Shown: one piece after another, positions 54,787 through 62,479 of the stretch
Position numbering within the stretch: the first letter of the stretch is position 1
Layout: every line of letters begins with the position of its first letter
NCBI GenBank assembly: GCA_945861625.1
Contig: CAMAVI010000010.1
Span: forward strand, 1-62,760
DNA length: 62,760 nucleotides
Direction of reading: 5' to 3'
Origin: Candidatus Sulfopaludibacter sp. SbA3
Lineage (GTDB): Bacteria; Acidobacteriota; Terriglobia; Bryobacterales; Bryobacteraceae
Translations under genes and position numbers: made by a program
Notes under the pieces: model-generated
The model's database searches: none
Seen by the model: the letters and a program-made list of their open reading frames with translations, nothing else
Told to the model about the DNA's origin: nothing

Positions 54787-56706
54787 ATGGCCAAGAAGAA
54801 GAATGTCGATCGTCGCGGTTTCCTGAAGGGAGCGGCCACCGGCGCTGCCGTCGGCGCGGCCGGCCTGATCGCCAAGCCCCCCATCGCGCTCGCTCAGCAG
54901 GCCACCCAGAAGCCCGACCCCGACACCAAATCAACGGCCGAAGTCACGGACAACGTCCGCGTGGGCGCGGATTTCATGATGGACATCTTCAAGTCCATTG
55001 GCTTCGAATACATGGCCGCCAATCCCGGTACCAGCTTCCGGGGACTGCACGAATCTCTCATCAACTACGGCGGTAACAAAAACCCCGAGTTCCTCACCTG
55101 CCTCCACGAAGAGTCTTCGGTCGCCATGGCCCACGGCTACGCCAAGATCGAAGGCAAGCCCATGATGGTGATGGCGCACGGCACCGTCGGCTTGCAGCAT
55201 GCCTCCATGGCGATCTATAACGCCTACGCGGACCGCGTGCCGGTGTACATCGTTCTGGGCAACATTCTCGATATCAATTTCCGCCGCGGCTCGGCCGACT
55301 GGTACCACAGCGTGCAGGATGCAGCCGCCATGGTGCGCGATTACGTCAAGTGGGACGACACGCCAGTAACGCTTTCGCACTTCGCCGAATCCGCCGTACG
55401 CGGCTACAAGATCGCGATGACGCCGCCGTACGAGCCGGTGGTTCTGGTGGCCGACGGCGTTCTGCAAGAAGAGCCCATCACCGAAAAGAACCTGCGCATC
55501 CCCAAGCTGGTGAGGAGCGCGCCGCCGCAGGGTGACGAGGGCGCCGTGAAGGAAGCGGCCAAGCTGCTGCTTGCCGCCGAGAATCCGGTCATCGTGGCTG
55601 GCCGCTGCGCGCGCACGCCGAAGGGTATCGACCTTCTAATCGAGCTGGCGGAACTCTTGCAGTGCCGCGTACAGGACCAGCGCCTGCGCATGAATTTCCC
55701 GACGAGCCATCCGCTTTACGCGCACACGACGGGCGACCCCATCGTCGTCAAGGTCGGCGATTCCGATTGCGTCCTGGGCCTGGAAGCGCAGGAAATGTGG
55801 ACCATCACCAACACCATAACCGGACTCAATAAGTTCGGCATGGAGGCCCACTCGGTCATGAAGCCCGGCGCGAAGATCATCAGCATTTCCGCGATCGAAC
55901 TGAACCACAAATCCAACTATCAGGATTTCGGCCGCTACTCGGAAGTCGACCTCAGCATTACCGGCGATGCCGAGGCCACGCTGCCCGCGCTGATCGAAGC
56001 CGTCAAGAAGCAGATGACGCCGGACCGCAAGTCCGCCATCCAGGCGCGCGGAGCCAAGGTCGCCGAGGCTAACCGCCTGGCGCACCAGCGTAATATCGAA
56101 GCCGCCGCCATCGGCTGGGACGCGAGCCCCATTTCCACCGCGCGGCTGGCCGCCGAACTGTGGGCGCAGGTGAAGAACCTGGATTGGTCGCTGGTCTCCA
56201 ACGACCGTTACATCAGCTACTGGTCGACCAAGCTGTTCAACTTTACCAAGCCTTATCACTACATCGGCGCGCAGGGAGCCGCTGGGATCGGCTATGGCCT
56301 GCCCGCTGCCGTCGGCGCCGCGCTGGCCAATCGCAAGCATGGCCGCGTGACGCTCAATATCCAACCCGATGGCGACCTGAACTACGCCCCCGGCGTGCTG
56401 TGGACCGCCGTGCATCATAAGATTCCGATGCTGACGCTGGTGCACAACAACCGCGGCTATCACCAGGAGCGCATGTACATCCAGATGGTGGCGAGCAAGA
56501 TGAACCGCGGCATAGACCGCTCGCACATCGGCACGTCGTTTACCGATCCGTATATCAACTACGCAATGATGGCGAAGTCGTACGGCATGTACAGTGAAGG
56601 GCCTATTGGTAATCCCAGCGAGTTGGGCCCCGCTATCAAACGGAGCCTCGAACGCGTGCAAGCCGGCGAACCCGCGCTGATTGACGTGGTGACGCAGCCC
56701 CGCTAA
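54787..56706 (+). CDS. Tat-exported thiamine-diphosphate-dependent enzyme (acetolactate-synthase-like)
   Basis: A 639-residue protein. The ATG stands behind a perfect GAAGGAGATACG site. The N-terminus (KNVDRRGFLKGAATGAAVGAAGLIA) is a Tat signal. Residues 55-230 form the PYR domain with FMMDIFKSIGFEYMAANPGTS and the catalytic Glu in CLHEESSVAMAHGYAK (E108). The middle domain is followed by the PP domain at about residues 500-610, with the ThDP motif PDGDLNYAPGVLWTAVHHKIPMLTLVHNN. Family relatives (acetolactate synthase, oxalyl-CoA decarboxylase, sulfopyruvate decarboxylase) are cytoplasmic; a Tat signal implies folded cofactor-loaded export. It heads a run with two DUF6644 genes. Substrate unknown. 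Confidence 0.85.
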   Translation: MAKKKNVDRRGFLKGAATGAAVGAAGLIAKPPIALAQQATQKPDPDTKSTAEVTDNVRVGADFMMDIFKSIGFEYMAANPGTSFRGLHESLINYGGNKNPEFLTCLHEESSVAMAHGYAKIEGKPMMVMAHGTVGLQHASMAIYNAYADRVPVYIVLGNILDINFRRGSADWYHSVQDAAAMVRDYVKWDDTPVTLSHFAESAVRGYKIAMTPPYEPVVLVADGVLQEEPITEKNLRIPKLVRSAPPQGDEGAVKEAAKLLLAAENPVIVAGRCARTPKGIDLLIELAELLQCRVQDQRLRMNFPTSHPLYAHTTGDPIVVKVGDSDCVLGLEAQEMWTITNTITGLNKFGMEAHSVMKPGAKIISISAIELNHKSNYQDFGRYSEVDLSITGDAEATLPALIEAVKKQMTPDRKSAIQARGAKVAEANRLAHQRNIEAAAIGWDASPISTARLAAELWAQVKNLDWSLVSNDRYISYWSTKLFNFTKPYHYIGAQGAAGIGYGLPAAVGAALANRKHGRVTLNIQPDGDLNYAPGVLWTAVHHKIPMLTLVHNNRGYHQERMYIQMVASKMNRGIDRSHIGTSFTDPYINYAMMAKSYGMYSEGPIGNPSELGPAIKRSLERVQAGEPALIDVVTQPR

Positions 56707-56800
56707 GTCGGCGAATGCCACGCACCGAGCCGCGAGTGTGAACGAGCGGTAGGAGACCTCCGTTTGTGCTAGTATCCATCTCGGCAACACCGCGAAGGCC

Positions 56801-57268
56801 ATGGCTCCGTTTCTCATCTGGCTCGAATCGAGCGCGTTCAGCGTTTGGGTGCGCGAGTCGCCTTCCGTGTTCGCCTTCCCGGGGATCTTATCCGTGCACA
56901 CCGTCGGCATGGGACTGGTCGCGGGAATCAACGCCATCGTCGCCCTCCGGATTCTCGGTATGGCGCCCGGAGTGCCGGCAGCGGAACTGAAACGGTTCTT
57001 CCCCTTCATGTGGTTTGGCTTTTGGATTAACGCGGTCTCCGGCGTAGCGCTGCTCATCGGCTACCCGACCAAAGCGCTGACCAACCCCGTGTTCTATGCC
57101 AAGCTGGCGTTTATCGCGGCAGCGGTCGCCCTGATCGGCTGGATCGAAAAAGCAACGTCCGGCGACCGCGCACGCCGTCTGGCCGGGGCGTCGCTGGCCT
57201 GCTGGGCCGCCGCGATCACGTCCGGGCGGTTTCTCGCCTACACCTATCACAAGCTCATGTCGCTCTAG
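56801..57268 (+). CDS. DUF6644-like membrane protein (copy 1)
   Basis: A 155-residue membrane protein with about four helices (FPGILSVHTVGMGLVAGINAIVAL, FPFMWFGFWINAVSGVALLIG, FYAKLAFIAAAVALIGWIE, LACWAAAITSGRFLAYTYH). His residues in the first helix and near the C-terminus could bind heme. It resembles DUF6644 proteins. It begins 94 bases after the Tat-exported ThDP enzyme and 6 bases before a second, related gene, so the three genes probably work together; an electron-transfer or anchoring role for the enzyme is possible. Confidence 0.65.
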   Translation: MAPFLIWLESSAFSVWVRESPSVFAFPGILSVHTVGMGLVAGINAIVALRILGMAPGVPAAELKRFFPFMWFGFWINAVSGVALLIGYPTKALTNPVFYAKLAFIAAAVALIGWIEKATSGDRARRLAGASLACWAAAITSGRFLAYTYHKLMSL

Positions 57269-57273
57269 TTCAT

Positions 57274-57828
57274 ATGGATGCCTTTCAACCTTGGCTGGAT
57301 CAGACGCTGTTCAGCGTAAAGTTCCTCTCGCCGTTCATGCACTCCAAGTGGGGCTGGCCAATCTGTGAGTCGATTCACTTCCTGGGGCTGTCGCTGCTAA
57401 TCGGCGCCATTGGCACGTTTGACCTGCGTCTGCTGGGACTCGCCCCGCGCATCCCCATCGCCGCGCTGCACCGCTTGGTCCCCTGGGGCATCGCCGGCTA
57501 CGTGATCAACATCATCACCGGACTGATGTTCCTGGTGACCGAGCCCAACCAGTACATCTACAACCCGTCGTTCCATTTCAAAGTGCTGTTCATGGGACTC
57601 GCCGGAATCAACGTCCTGGTGTTCTACCTCGCTGTGTTCGGAAAGGTGAAGCTGCTCGCTCCCGGGCAAAGCACGCCACGATCCGCCAAAATCATCGGCG
57701 GCGCTTCCCTGCTGCTGTGGATCGGCGTCATCGTCTGCGGGCGCCTGCTGACGTTCTACCGTCCCATCGAATGCATGGAGGAAAAGCAGACGTTTCCGTT
57801 CTATTGCGTGCCGCCAAGAACACGGTGA
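57274..57828 (+). CDS. DUF6644-like membrane protein (copy 2)
   Basis: A 184-residue membrane protein related to the preceding gene: SIHFLGLSLLIGAIGTFDLRLLGLAP, LVPWGIAGYVINIITGLMFLVTEP, FHFKVLFMGLAGINVLVFYL and ASLLLWIGVIVCGRLLTFYRP. His residues at equivalent places (ESIHFLG, LHRLVPWG, SFHFKV) may coordinate heme. Its last 26 codons recur, degraded, near 59.7 kb. Start 6 bases after the copy-1 stop; the pair arose by duplication. Confidence 0.65.
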   Translation: MDAFQPWLDQTLFSVKFLSPFMHSKWGWPICESIHFLGLSLLIGAIGTFDLRLLGLAPRIPIAALHRLVPWGIAGYVINIITGLMFLVTEPNQYIYNPSFHFKVLFMGLAGINVLVFYLAVFGKVKLLAPGQSTPRSAKIIGGASLLLWIGVIVCGRLLTFYRPIECMEEKQTFPFYCVPPRTR

Positions 57829-57886
57829 GCGATGCCGGCGCGGCGGCGCCTCAGCGGAGCGGCGGCCCGGATGTACAATAGGCACG

Positions 57887-58969
57887 ATGAAATTCGCCGT
57901 GATTCTGTCCGCTGTTATTGTCTCGCTCAACACGCCGGTGGCCGCGCAATGGGCGAACCTTCCCACCCCCGGCATTCCCCGCACCGCGAATAGCAAGCCG
58001 GACTTCTCGGCGCCCGCCCCGCGCACCGCGGATAGCAAGCCTGACCTGTCGGGACTCTGGGAGAAGATTTCCAAATACGGCACCGACATCTCCGTGGATT
58101 TGAAAACCGCGGACATTCAGCCTTGGGCAGTCGAGTTAGTCCAGAAGCGCATGGAGGATCTGGGCAAAGACCACATGATTCCGCGCTGCCTGCCCCTCGG
58201 CCCCGGCTACGTCACCGATAGCGGAACCACCGCCGCCGGAATGACCAAGATCATCCAGACGCCGACGCTGATTCTTTTTCTGAGTCAGGATCTGACCTAC
58301 CGGCAAATTTACATGGATGGCCGCGCGCTGGACGCCGACCCCAATCCGAGTTGGATGGGTTACTCGGTCGGCCACTGGGAAGGCGACACGCTGGTGGTCG
58401 AAAGCAACGGCTACAATGACCGCACCTGGCTCGACCGCAACGGCCACCCACACTCGTCAGCGCTCCGCACCACGGAACGTTACCGGCGCAAGGACTTCGG
58501 ACACCTGGAATTTTCCATGACGCTCACCGACCCAGCCGTCTATGCCAAGCCGTGGACCGTTTCCATGGAAGCCAAGCTCGCCGCCGATACGGAATTGATT
58601 GAGTACGTTTGCCTGGAGGCCGCCCAGAGAGCGCTCGATCACTGGGCCGGCAAGGCGTCCGACGATCAGAAAGCCGCCGTAGCCGTTCCGCCGGAGATCC
58701 TGGCGAAGTATGCGGGAACCTACAAGGGCCTGGACCTGTGGAACAACGAGACGGAACCGCGTCTCATTGATGTATCAGTCGAGGATGGCGTGCTGTATGC
58801 GCAGCTCAAGGGTCAGACCAAGGTGCGCCTGATCCCACAGTCGCAAACCATGTTCCGGGGCTTCTACGGGTTGGGCGCGCGCTTTGTGCTCGACGCGAAA
58901 GGCGAGGTTGAGTTTCTCAACGAGATGCGCGTCTCCGGCGACTACCGCTTTACGCGCGTGGCAAAGTGA
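57887..58969 (+). CDS. Secreted protein of unknown function
   Basis: A 360-residue protein with a signal peptide (FAVILSAVIVSLNTPVAAQ) and an internal repeat near the N-terminus (PRTANSKPDFS, PRTADSKPDLS). The central region (PTLILFLSQDLTYRQIYMDGRALDADPNPSWMGYSVGHWEGDTLVVESNGYNDRTWLD) is a pattern found in many secreted proteins of Acidobacteriota and Bryobacterales; the C-terminal 90 residues look like a small lipocalin-like barrel (AKYAGTYKGLDLW, VLYAQLKGQTKVRLIPQ). Function unknown. It follows the DUF6644 pair by 58 bases and may belong to the same transcription unit. Confidence 0.7.
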   Translation: MKFAVILSAVIVSLNTPVAAQWANLPTPGIPRTANSKPDFSAPAPRTADSKPDLSGLWEKISKYGTDISVDLKTADIQPWAVELVQKRMEDLGKDHMIPRCLPLGPGYVTDSGTTAAGMTKIIQTPTLILFLSQDLTYRQIYMDGRALDADPNPSWMGYSVGHWEGDTLVVESNGYNDRTWLDRNGHPHSSALRTTERYRRKDFGHLEFSMTLTDPAVYAKPWTVSMEAKLAADTELIEYVCLEAAQRALDHWAGKASDDQKAAVAVPPEILAKYAGTYKGLDLWNNETEPRLIDVSVEDGVLYAQLKGQTKVRLIPQSQTMFRGFYGLGARFVLDAKGEVEFLNEMRVSGDYRFTRVAK

Positions 58970-58999
58970 ACAGTTCTCCTATATTGCTATAATAATGCT

Positions 59000-59289
59000 G
59001 TGGGCAGTATAATCTTTGCCTGGGATCGGCGTAAGGCACAAGCCAACGTGGTCAAGCATGGTGTGTCCTTCGAGGAAGCGCAGTCCGTTTTCTGGACGAG
59101 AGTGCCCGTTTGATTGACGATCCCGATCATTCCGCCGACGAAGACCGGTTCCTTTTGCTCGGTTATAGCTTGCAGGCGCGGTGTCTCATCGTCAGTCATT
59201 GCTATCGGGAAGCCAAATCTGTGGTTCGACTCATCTCCGCCAGGCGCGCGACGGCCCGCGAAGAAGAGATGTATTGGAGGTTGCGATGA
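59000..59289 (+). pseudogene. brnT: BrnT toxin gene with one-base frameshift
   Basis: From the GTG at 59000 the frame encodes FAWDRRKAQANVVKHGVSFEEAQSVF, the N-terminal half of BrnT (a RelE-fold ribonuclease). At about 59093 the reading frame is lost, ending at a TGA (59111). Shifting frame by one base restores DESARLIDDPDHSADEDRFLLLGYSLQ, VSHCYREAKSVVRLISARRATAREEEMYWRLR. A single base appears to be missing from the expected Leu codon before DESARL. The restored frame ends in TGA overlapping the antitoxin ATG, as in intact brnTA modules. Confidence 0.8.
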
Positions 59290-59555
59290 GAAAAGAATAC
59301 GATTTTTCCAAGTCCCGTAAGAATCCTTACGCTAAGCAGTTGAAGCGTCAGATTACTATCCGCCTGGATACCGCGGCGGTGGCCTATTTCAAGCAAATGG
59401 CGGCGGAACTGGGTATGCCCTATCAGAACCTCATCAACTGGTTCTTGAGAGACTGCGCCATGCAGAAGCGCCGCCCCAGCATTCGGTGGCCCACGGGCAA
59501 CTCGCCGCAGGAGGCTAAGCTCGCTCGCCAAGCGCAAGAAAGGCGCTCTGCTTAG
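59286..59555 (+). CDS. brnA: BrnA antitoxin
   Basis: An 89-residue protein starting MRKEYDFSKSRKNPYAKQLKRQITIRLD, a typical BrnA N-terminus with the YDFSKxxxNPY motif, followed by a ribbon-helix-helix-like DNA-binding region (VAYFKQMAAELGMPYQNLINWFLRDCA). It should bind BrnT and repress the module. The gene is intact and starts inside the toxin stop codon (ATGA), while the toxin is frameshifted. Confidence 0.88.
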   Translation: MRKEYDFSKSRKNPYAKQLKRQITIRLDTAAVAYFKQMAAELGMPYQNLINWFLRDCAMQKRRPSIRWPTGNSPQEAKLARQAQERRSA

Positions 59556-59640
59556 GGGGTGGTTTGTATGCGCCTTTTTTGTCACATTTCCGAGTTCCAG
59601 GAGGGGATGGATGAGGGCACAACTTCAAGCCCGTCGGCGC

Positions 59641-59715
59641 AGCTTTGTGTCCTGGGGCGTATGCTGGCTTTCTACCGTCCCATCGAATGCATGGACAAGA
59701 ACAGATGGTTCCGTT
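59641..59715 (+). pseudogene. Degraded copy of the 3' end of the DUF6644 gene
   Basis: This stretch reads GRMLAFYRPIECMDKN, nearly matching the last helix end GRLLTFYRPIECMEEK of the DUF6644 copy 2. A 26-base block (59670-59695) is identical to 57754-57779, and flanking bases are alike. Only about 25 codons survive, so it is a leftover of a third copy or a partial duplication enclosing the secreted-protein and brnTA genes. Confidence 0.75.
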
Positions 59716-59792
59716 CCGCTGCGCACCCCGGCGCGGGCGGTAAGCCATCCCCCCACCGGTTTGGCAGCTCTCTGAGTCTATCCAGAAGGGGT

Positions 59793-60479
59793 TCACTCTA
59801 GACCCGTATAATTGTTCTTGCGGTACCGCCGGAGGGCCTTCTTGCGCCGCCAGTCTCGAAGGAACTCCACGAGCTCTGGTGCGTAATACCCCGCTATCCG
59901 CCCTGCAGCCCCGCAGATGATGACAAACATCGCTCGATTTGTCAGCGACACGACTGTAATGTCATCCGATGTAGCGAGCGTAACGACGACCGGCAATGCG
60001 GTACCGCCAACGGTCCCAACCATCTTCGTAATAGCTTGTATGAACCCCGCTTTGGGAAAACGTCTGGTGATCGACGGAAGGTAGACTGAGCCGATATAGT
60101 CGACCAAGTGCTGGTTGGCGTCGTAGAATGTGTCATTTGCCGCCGGCCTGGCAATTAGGCGAAGTTTTTTGCAGTATTCAAGGAATTCGTCAGTCTTGCG
60201 AATTTCGATGATATCCTCTACCGAGAGCGCGTCCACGTTGAATGTTCCGGCGGCGATGGGCCGCCGGTCCTTTTGGGCTTGACGCCCTCCGAGCTGGAGC
60301 AGTTCCTGGTACACTCCGGCCTCGATTAGGCTTGACTCGTGCGACGGAAAGAGCCCGCCAACCGTCTTAAACTGGTTTGCATGGTATACCTCGTAAATGG
60401 TGGCTGTCGACTGCAAGAGGTATTGCGAAGCGAGCAAATTAATGTTCCTTGCGCGATCTGCCAGTACGAGGTCATGCAC
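59793..60479 (-). CDS. Unrecognised protein with hydrophobic C-terminal part
   Basis: A 228-residue frame with a GTG start, codon usage less GC-rich than the core genes. The N-terminal 130 residues are soluble and mixed helical (NINLLASQYLLQSTATIYEVYH, IEAGVYQELLQLGGRQ, DIIEIRKTDEFLEYCKKLRL). The C-terminal part has hydrophobic segments (AGFIQAITKMVGTVGGTALPVVVTLA, NRAMFVIICGAAGRIAGYYAPELV) and a basic tail. The frame stays open 40 codons further upstream, overlapping the neighbouring gene. I know no family. It pairs with the gene upstream and borders mobile elements. Confidence 0.45.
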   Translation of the reverse strand: MHDLVLADRARNINLLASQYLLQSTATIYEVYHANQFKTVGGLFPSHESSLIEAGVYQELLQLGGRQAQKDRRPIAAGTFNVDALSVEDIIEIRKTDEFLEYCKKLRLIARPAANDTFYDANQHLVDYIGSVYLPSITRRFPKAGFIQAITKMVGTVGGTALPVVVTLATSDDITVVSLTNRAMFVIICGAAGRIAGYYAPELVEFLRDWRRKKALRRYRKNNYTGLE

Positions 60480-60538
60480 GCTGTGGTAGATCTTTGGGTC
60501 AAATGGCCGGGTTCGCCGGTCGTAGCTTACTAGCGAGC

Positions 60539-61066
60539 CTAAGTGATCGGATACAAGTCGCTCAACGTCGGCCCGCCGGAATTTGGGTTTTGCACATTTT
60601 CTTGGACGAGTGCTTCGAACTTGTAGAAGAGTTCCGTTGCTGCGCGTAGCTCACCAACCTTCGCAGGGATTGGTCGGGAACTAGAACACTCAACAGCGGC
60701 ACGAACTGGGCTAACTTCTTCCGAGAGGATGAACTTATTGAGGAGCGCCCCAAACTCTATGATGTTTGCCCTAGCCATCTCGCGGGGCCAATTTGCATAG
60801 GTTGCATAGGTACTCGTCTCTTCGTCTACGAAGGCAAGGATTTTGTTACCGTCGCCACGTTCAACCGCGGCATTCGTTCCCGGGTGGACGCCGTATCGGG
60901 AATGCGTCCACGCATCGAGCATCGTGTCGCCCTGGCGGATCGCGGGCACGATAATGCCTGCGCGCAGGAAACGCGTTACAAGATCGGTCTCTCGCCGCCC
61001 GGGAATATCTACGATGTTTGCAAGCCGCGAGTACAATGGGCCGTAACACTTGTCAAGGTCTGCCAC
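60539..61066 (-). CDS. Unrecognised soluble protein
   Basis: A 175-residue frame starting MADLDKCYGPLYSRLANIVDIPGRRETDLVTRFLRAGIIVPAIRQGD. It is predicted soluble, with acidic and basic residues throughout and a middle part GNKILAFVDEETSTYATYANWPREMARANIIEFGALLNKFIL. No motif is recognised. It lies upstream of the 228-residue gene on the same strand with 59 bases between the stop and the GTG. Base composition resembles its partner and not the core genome, suggesting joint acquisition. The two may be one split gene, since the downstream frame continues into this one. Confidence 0.4.
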   Translation of the reverse strand: MADLDKCYGPLYSRLANIVDIPGRRETDLVTRFLRAGIIVPAIRQGDTMLDAWTHSRYGVHPGTNAAVERGDGNKILAFVDEETSTYATYANWPREMARANIIEFGALLNKFILSEEVSPVRAAVECSSSRPIPAKVGELRAATELFYKFEALVQENVQNPNSGGPTLSDLYPIT

Positions 61067-61495
61067 GTTTGGTCCCCGGTAAAACAGGCTGGTTGTTGAT
61101 CCGTTTTATCGTAGCAATCCCCCGACACTTGGACGTTTGACGCCCGAAAGGTGCGGCGGTGGGTGCGCCGAAACGCCCCAGAAGTCCTTAGGCTTGATCG
61201 GAAGTGGTCCGGCGGGATGGAGCTGAGGCGTGGCGAGCCTTGATCGCCGGAGCATTTTCGATAAGACGACTTGAGCGAAGCCGGACGGGATTCTATGGGG
61301 ATTGAATGATGGTCTTGCTGGTTCGGTGGAGGCGGGCGTGGAATGGGAGTAGCGCATGGAAGGGAGTTTCCGGCGTCCTAGCGGACGGAGTCGGGCGTTT
61401 CGGGGATCGCCAGGGGCTGTGAACCGGCAACAAGACACACTTCTGCTGCGGCTCCGAAAAGCGACGGTAGACGCGATCTGGTCGTCTCGCTGGTA
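61067..61495. other. 429-base stretch without gene, 3' flank of the IS91-type element
   Basis: Only a few low-complexity open frames exist here, of which none resembles a protein I know. It lies between the unrecognised pair and the transposase C-terminus, so it should hold the terminal sequences of the IS91-type element, but I could not identify its ends with confidence. Confidence 0.4.
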
Positions 61496-62272
61496 TCACG
61501 ATGAATCCACGCTGGGCTTCTGGTTGGGCGGGAGGAATGTTCCGGCGGGAATCCAATCAAGGATGTGGAGCGTGCCGATTTTGCAGACGGGGCAAGTTCG
61601 TTTGACTGCTTGCCGTTGTGTTGCGGTAAGTGGGTCCGGCAATGGACTGACGGGGGAAGGCAGGAACGAGCGGCAAAGCAGGAGCGCCTCGCGTCGGTTG
61701 CGGTTTGCCAGAAAGCCGAAGTGCCGGATCTTGACGAATCGGGACGGCAGAATGTGAAGCAAGTAGCGGCGAATGAACTCGACGGCGTCAAGCGTCATCA
61801 GTTTCTGTTGGTTCCCGTCGGCGGAGTCTCTCCACCGGAACGTCACTCGGCCGTTTTGCATCTCGACGAGTCGTCCGTTGGCAATGGCCACCCGATGCGT
61901 GTAGCGAGCGAGGTACTTGATAACGTATTCCGGTCCACCGAAGGGCCGTTTGGCGAAGACCACCCAGTTCACGCTGCGAAGCTGACGAAGAAACCGGTCG
62001 AACTCCACCGGCTTTCTCCAGTTGGCCAGTGAGCCGACCAGTCGTAGTTTCTTCTGTTGGAAGGCCGCGCCTAGGAAAGCCAGAAACTTGCCGCGGAACA
62101 ACCGGCCCAATACTTTGACCGGCAAGAAGAAGCGCCGTCGGCATCTTATCCACTGAGAACGATCAGGAGATAATCCGCCCGAGGGAACCACGCAGTGCAG
62201 GTGCGGATGATGGAGCATCTTCTGATTCCAGGTATGCAGGACGGCCAGAAAGCCAATGTGCGCGCCCTGCAC
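61496..62272 (-). mobile_element. IS91-family transposase, 5' truncated
   Basis: Read on the minus strand, the protein matches Y2-type IS91/IS801 transposases: HIGFLAVLHTWNQKMLHHPHLHCVVPSGGLSPD, with the HPHLH (HUH) motif, NWVVFAKRPFGGPEYVIKYLARYTHRVAIAN with the catalytic Tyr region, FRWRDSADGNQQKLMTLDAVEFIRRYLLHILPSRFVKIRHFGFLANRNR, and a C-terminal CPVCKIGTLH zinc motif. The N-terminal zinc-finger part is missing. The open frame continues to 62533 but with no resemblance to IS91; that sequence belongs to an IS66 fragment on the other strand. The element is therefore broken at about 62265. Confidence 0.85.
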
Positions 62273-62449
62273 GGCTCCGAAGTAGGCGACCTGTTCATGA
62301 GCCTGATCCACACCTGCGAACTCGCGGGCGTCAATCCGTTCGATTACCTCACCGAGCTGCAGCGGCACGCGCGCGAGTTGGCGGCGAGTCCATCGGCGTG
62401 GATGCCTTGGAACTATCTCGAACAAACTCAGACCGGCCACAATCAATAG
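62262..62449 (+). mobile_element. IS66-family transposase C-terminal fragment
   Basis: The frame reads GSEVGDLFMSLIHTCELAGVNPFDYLTELQRHARELAASPSAWMPWNYLE, the conserved C-terminal domain of IS66 transposases. Nothing of the upstream transposase exists here; instead the sequence switches to the inverted IS91-type gene. The fragment is opposite in strand to IS91, so the IS91-type element or a deletion joined the two. Confidence 0.85.
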
Positions 62450-62479
62450 TTTCTGGCCACTCTCCGCTACCCTGCGGAA

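Noticed and set aside
55636..57057. 473-codon minus-strand open frame opposite the ThDP enzyme gene
   Set aside because: No domain, spans two unrelated genes on the other strand, and lacks a start signal.
61106..61438. 110-codon minus-strand frame near the IS91-type element
   Set aside because: Low-complexity Pro/Arg/Ser composition and no start signal; probably non-coding element end.
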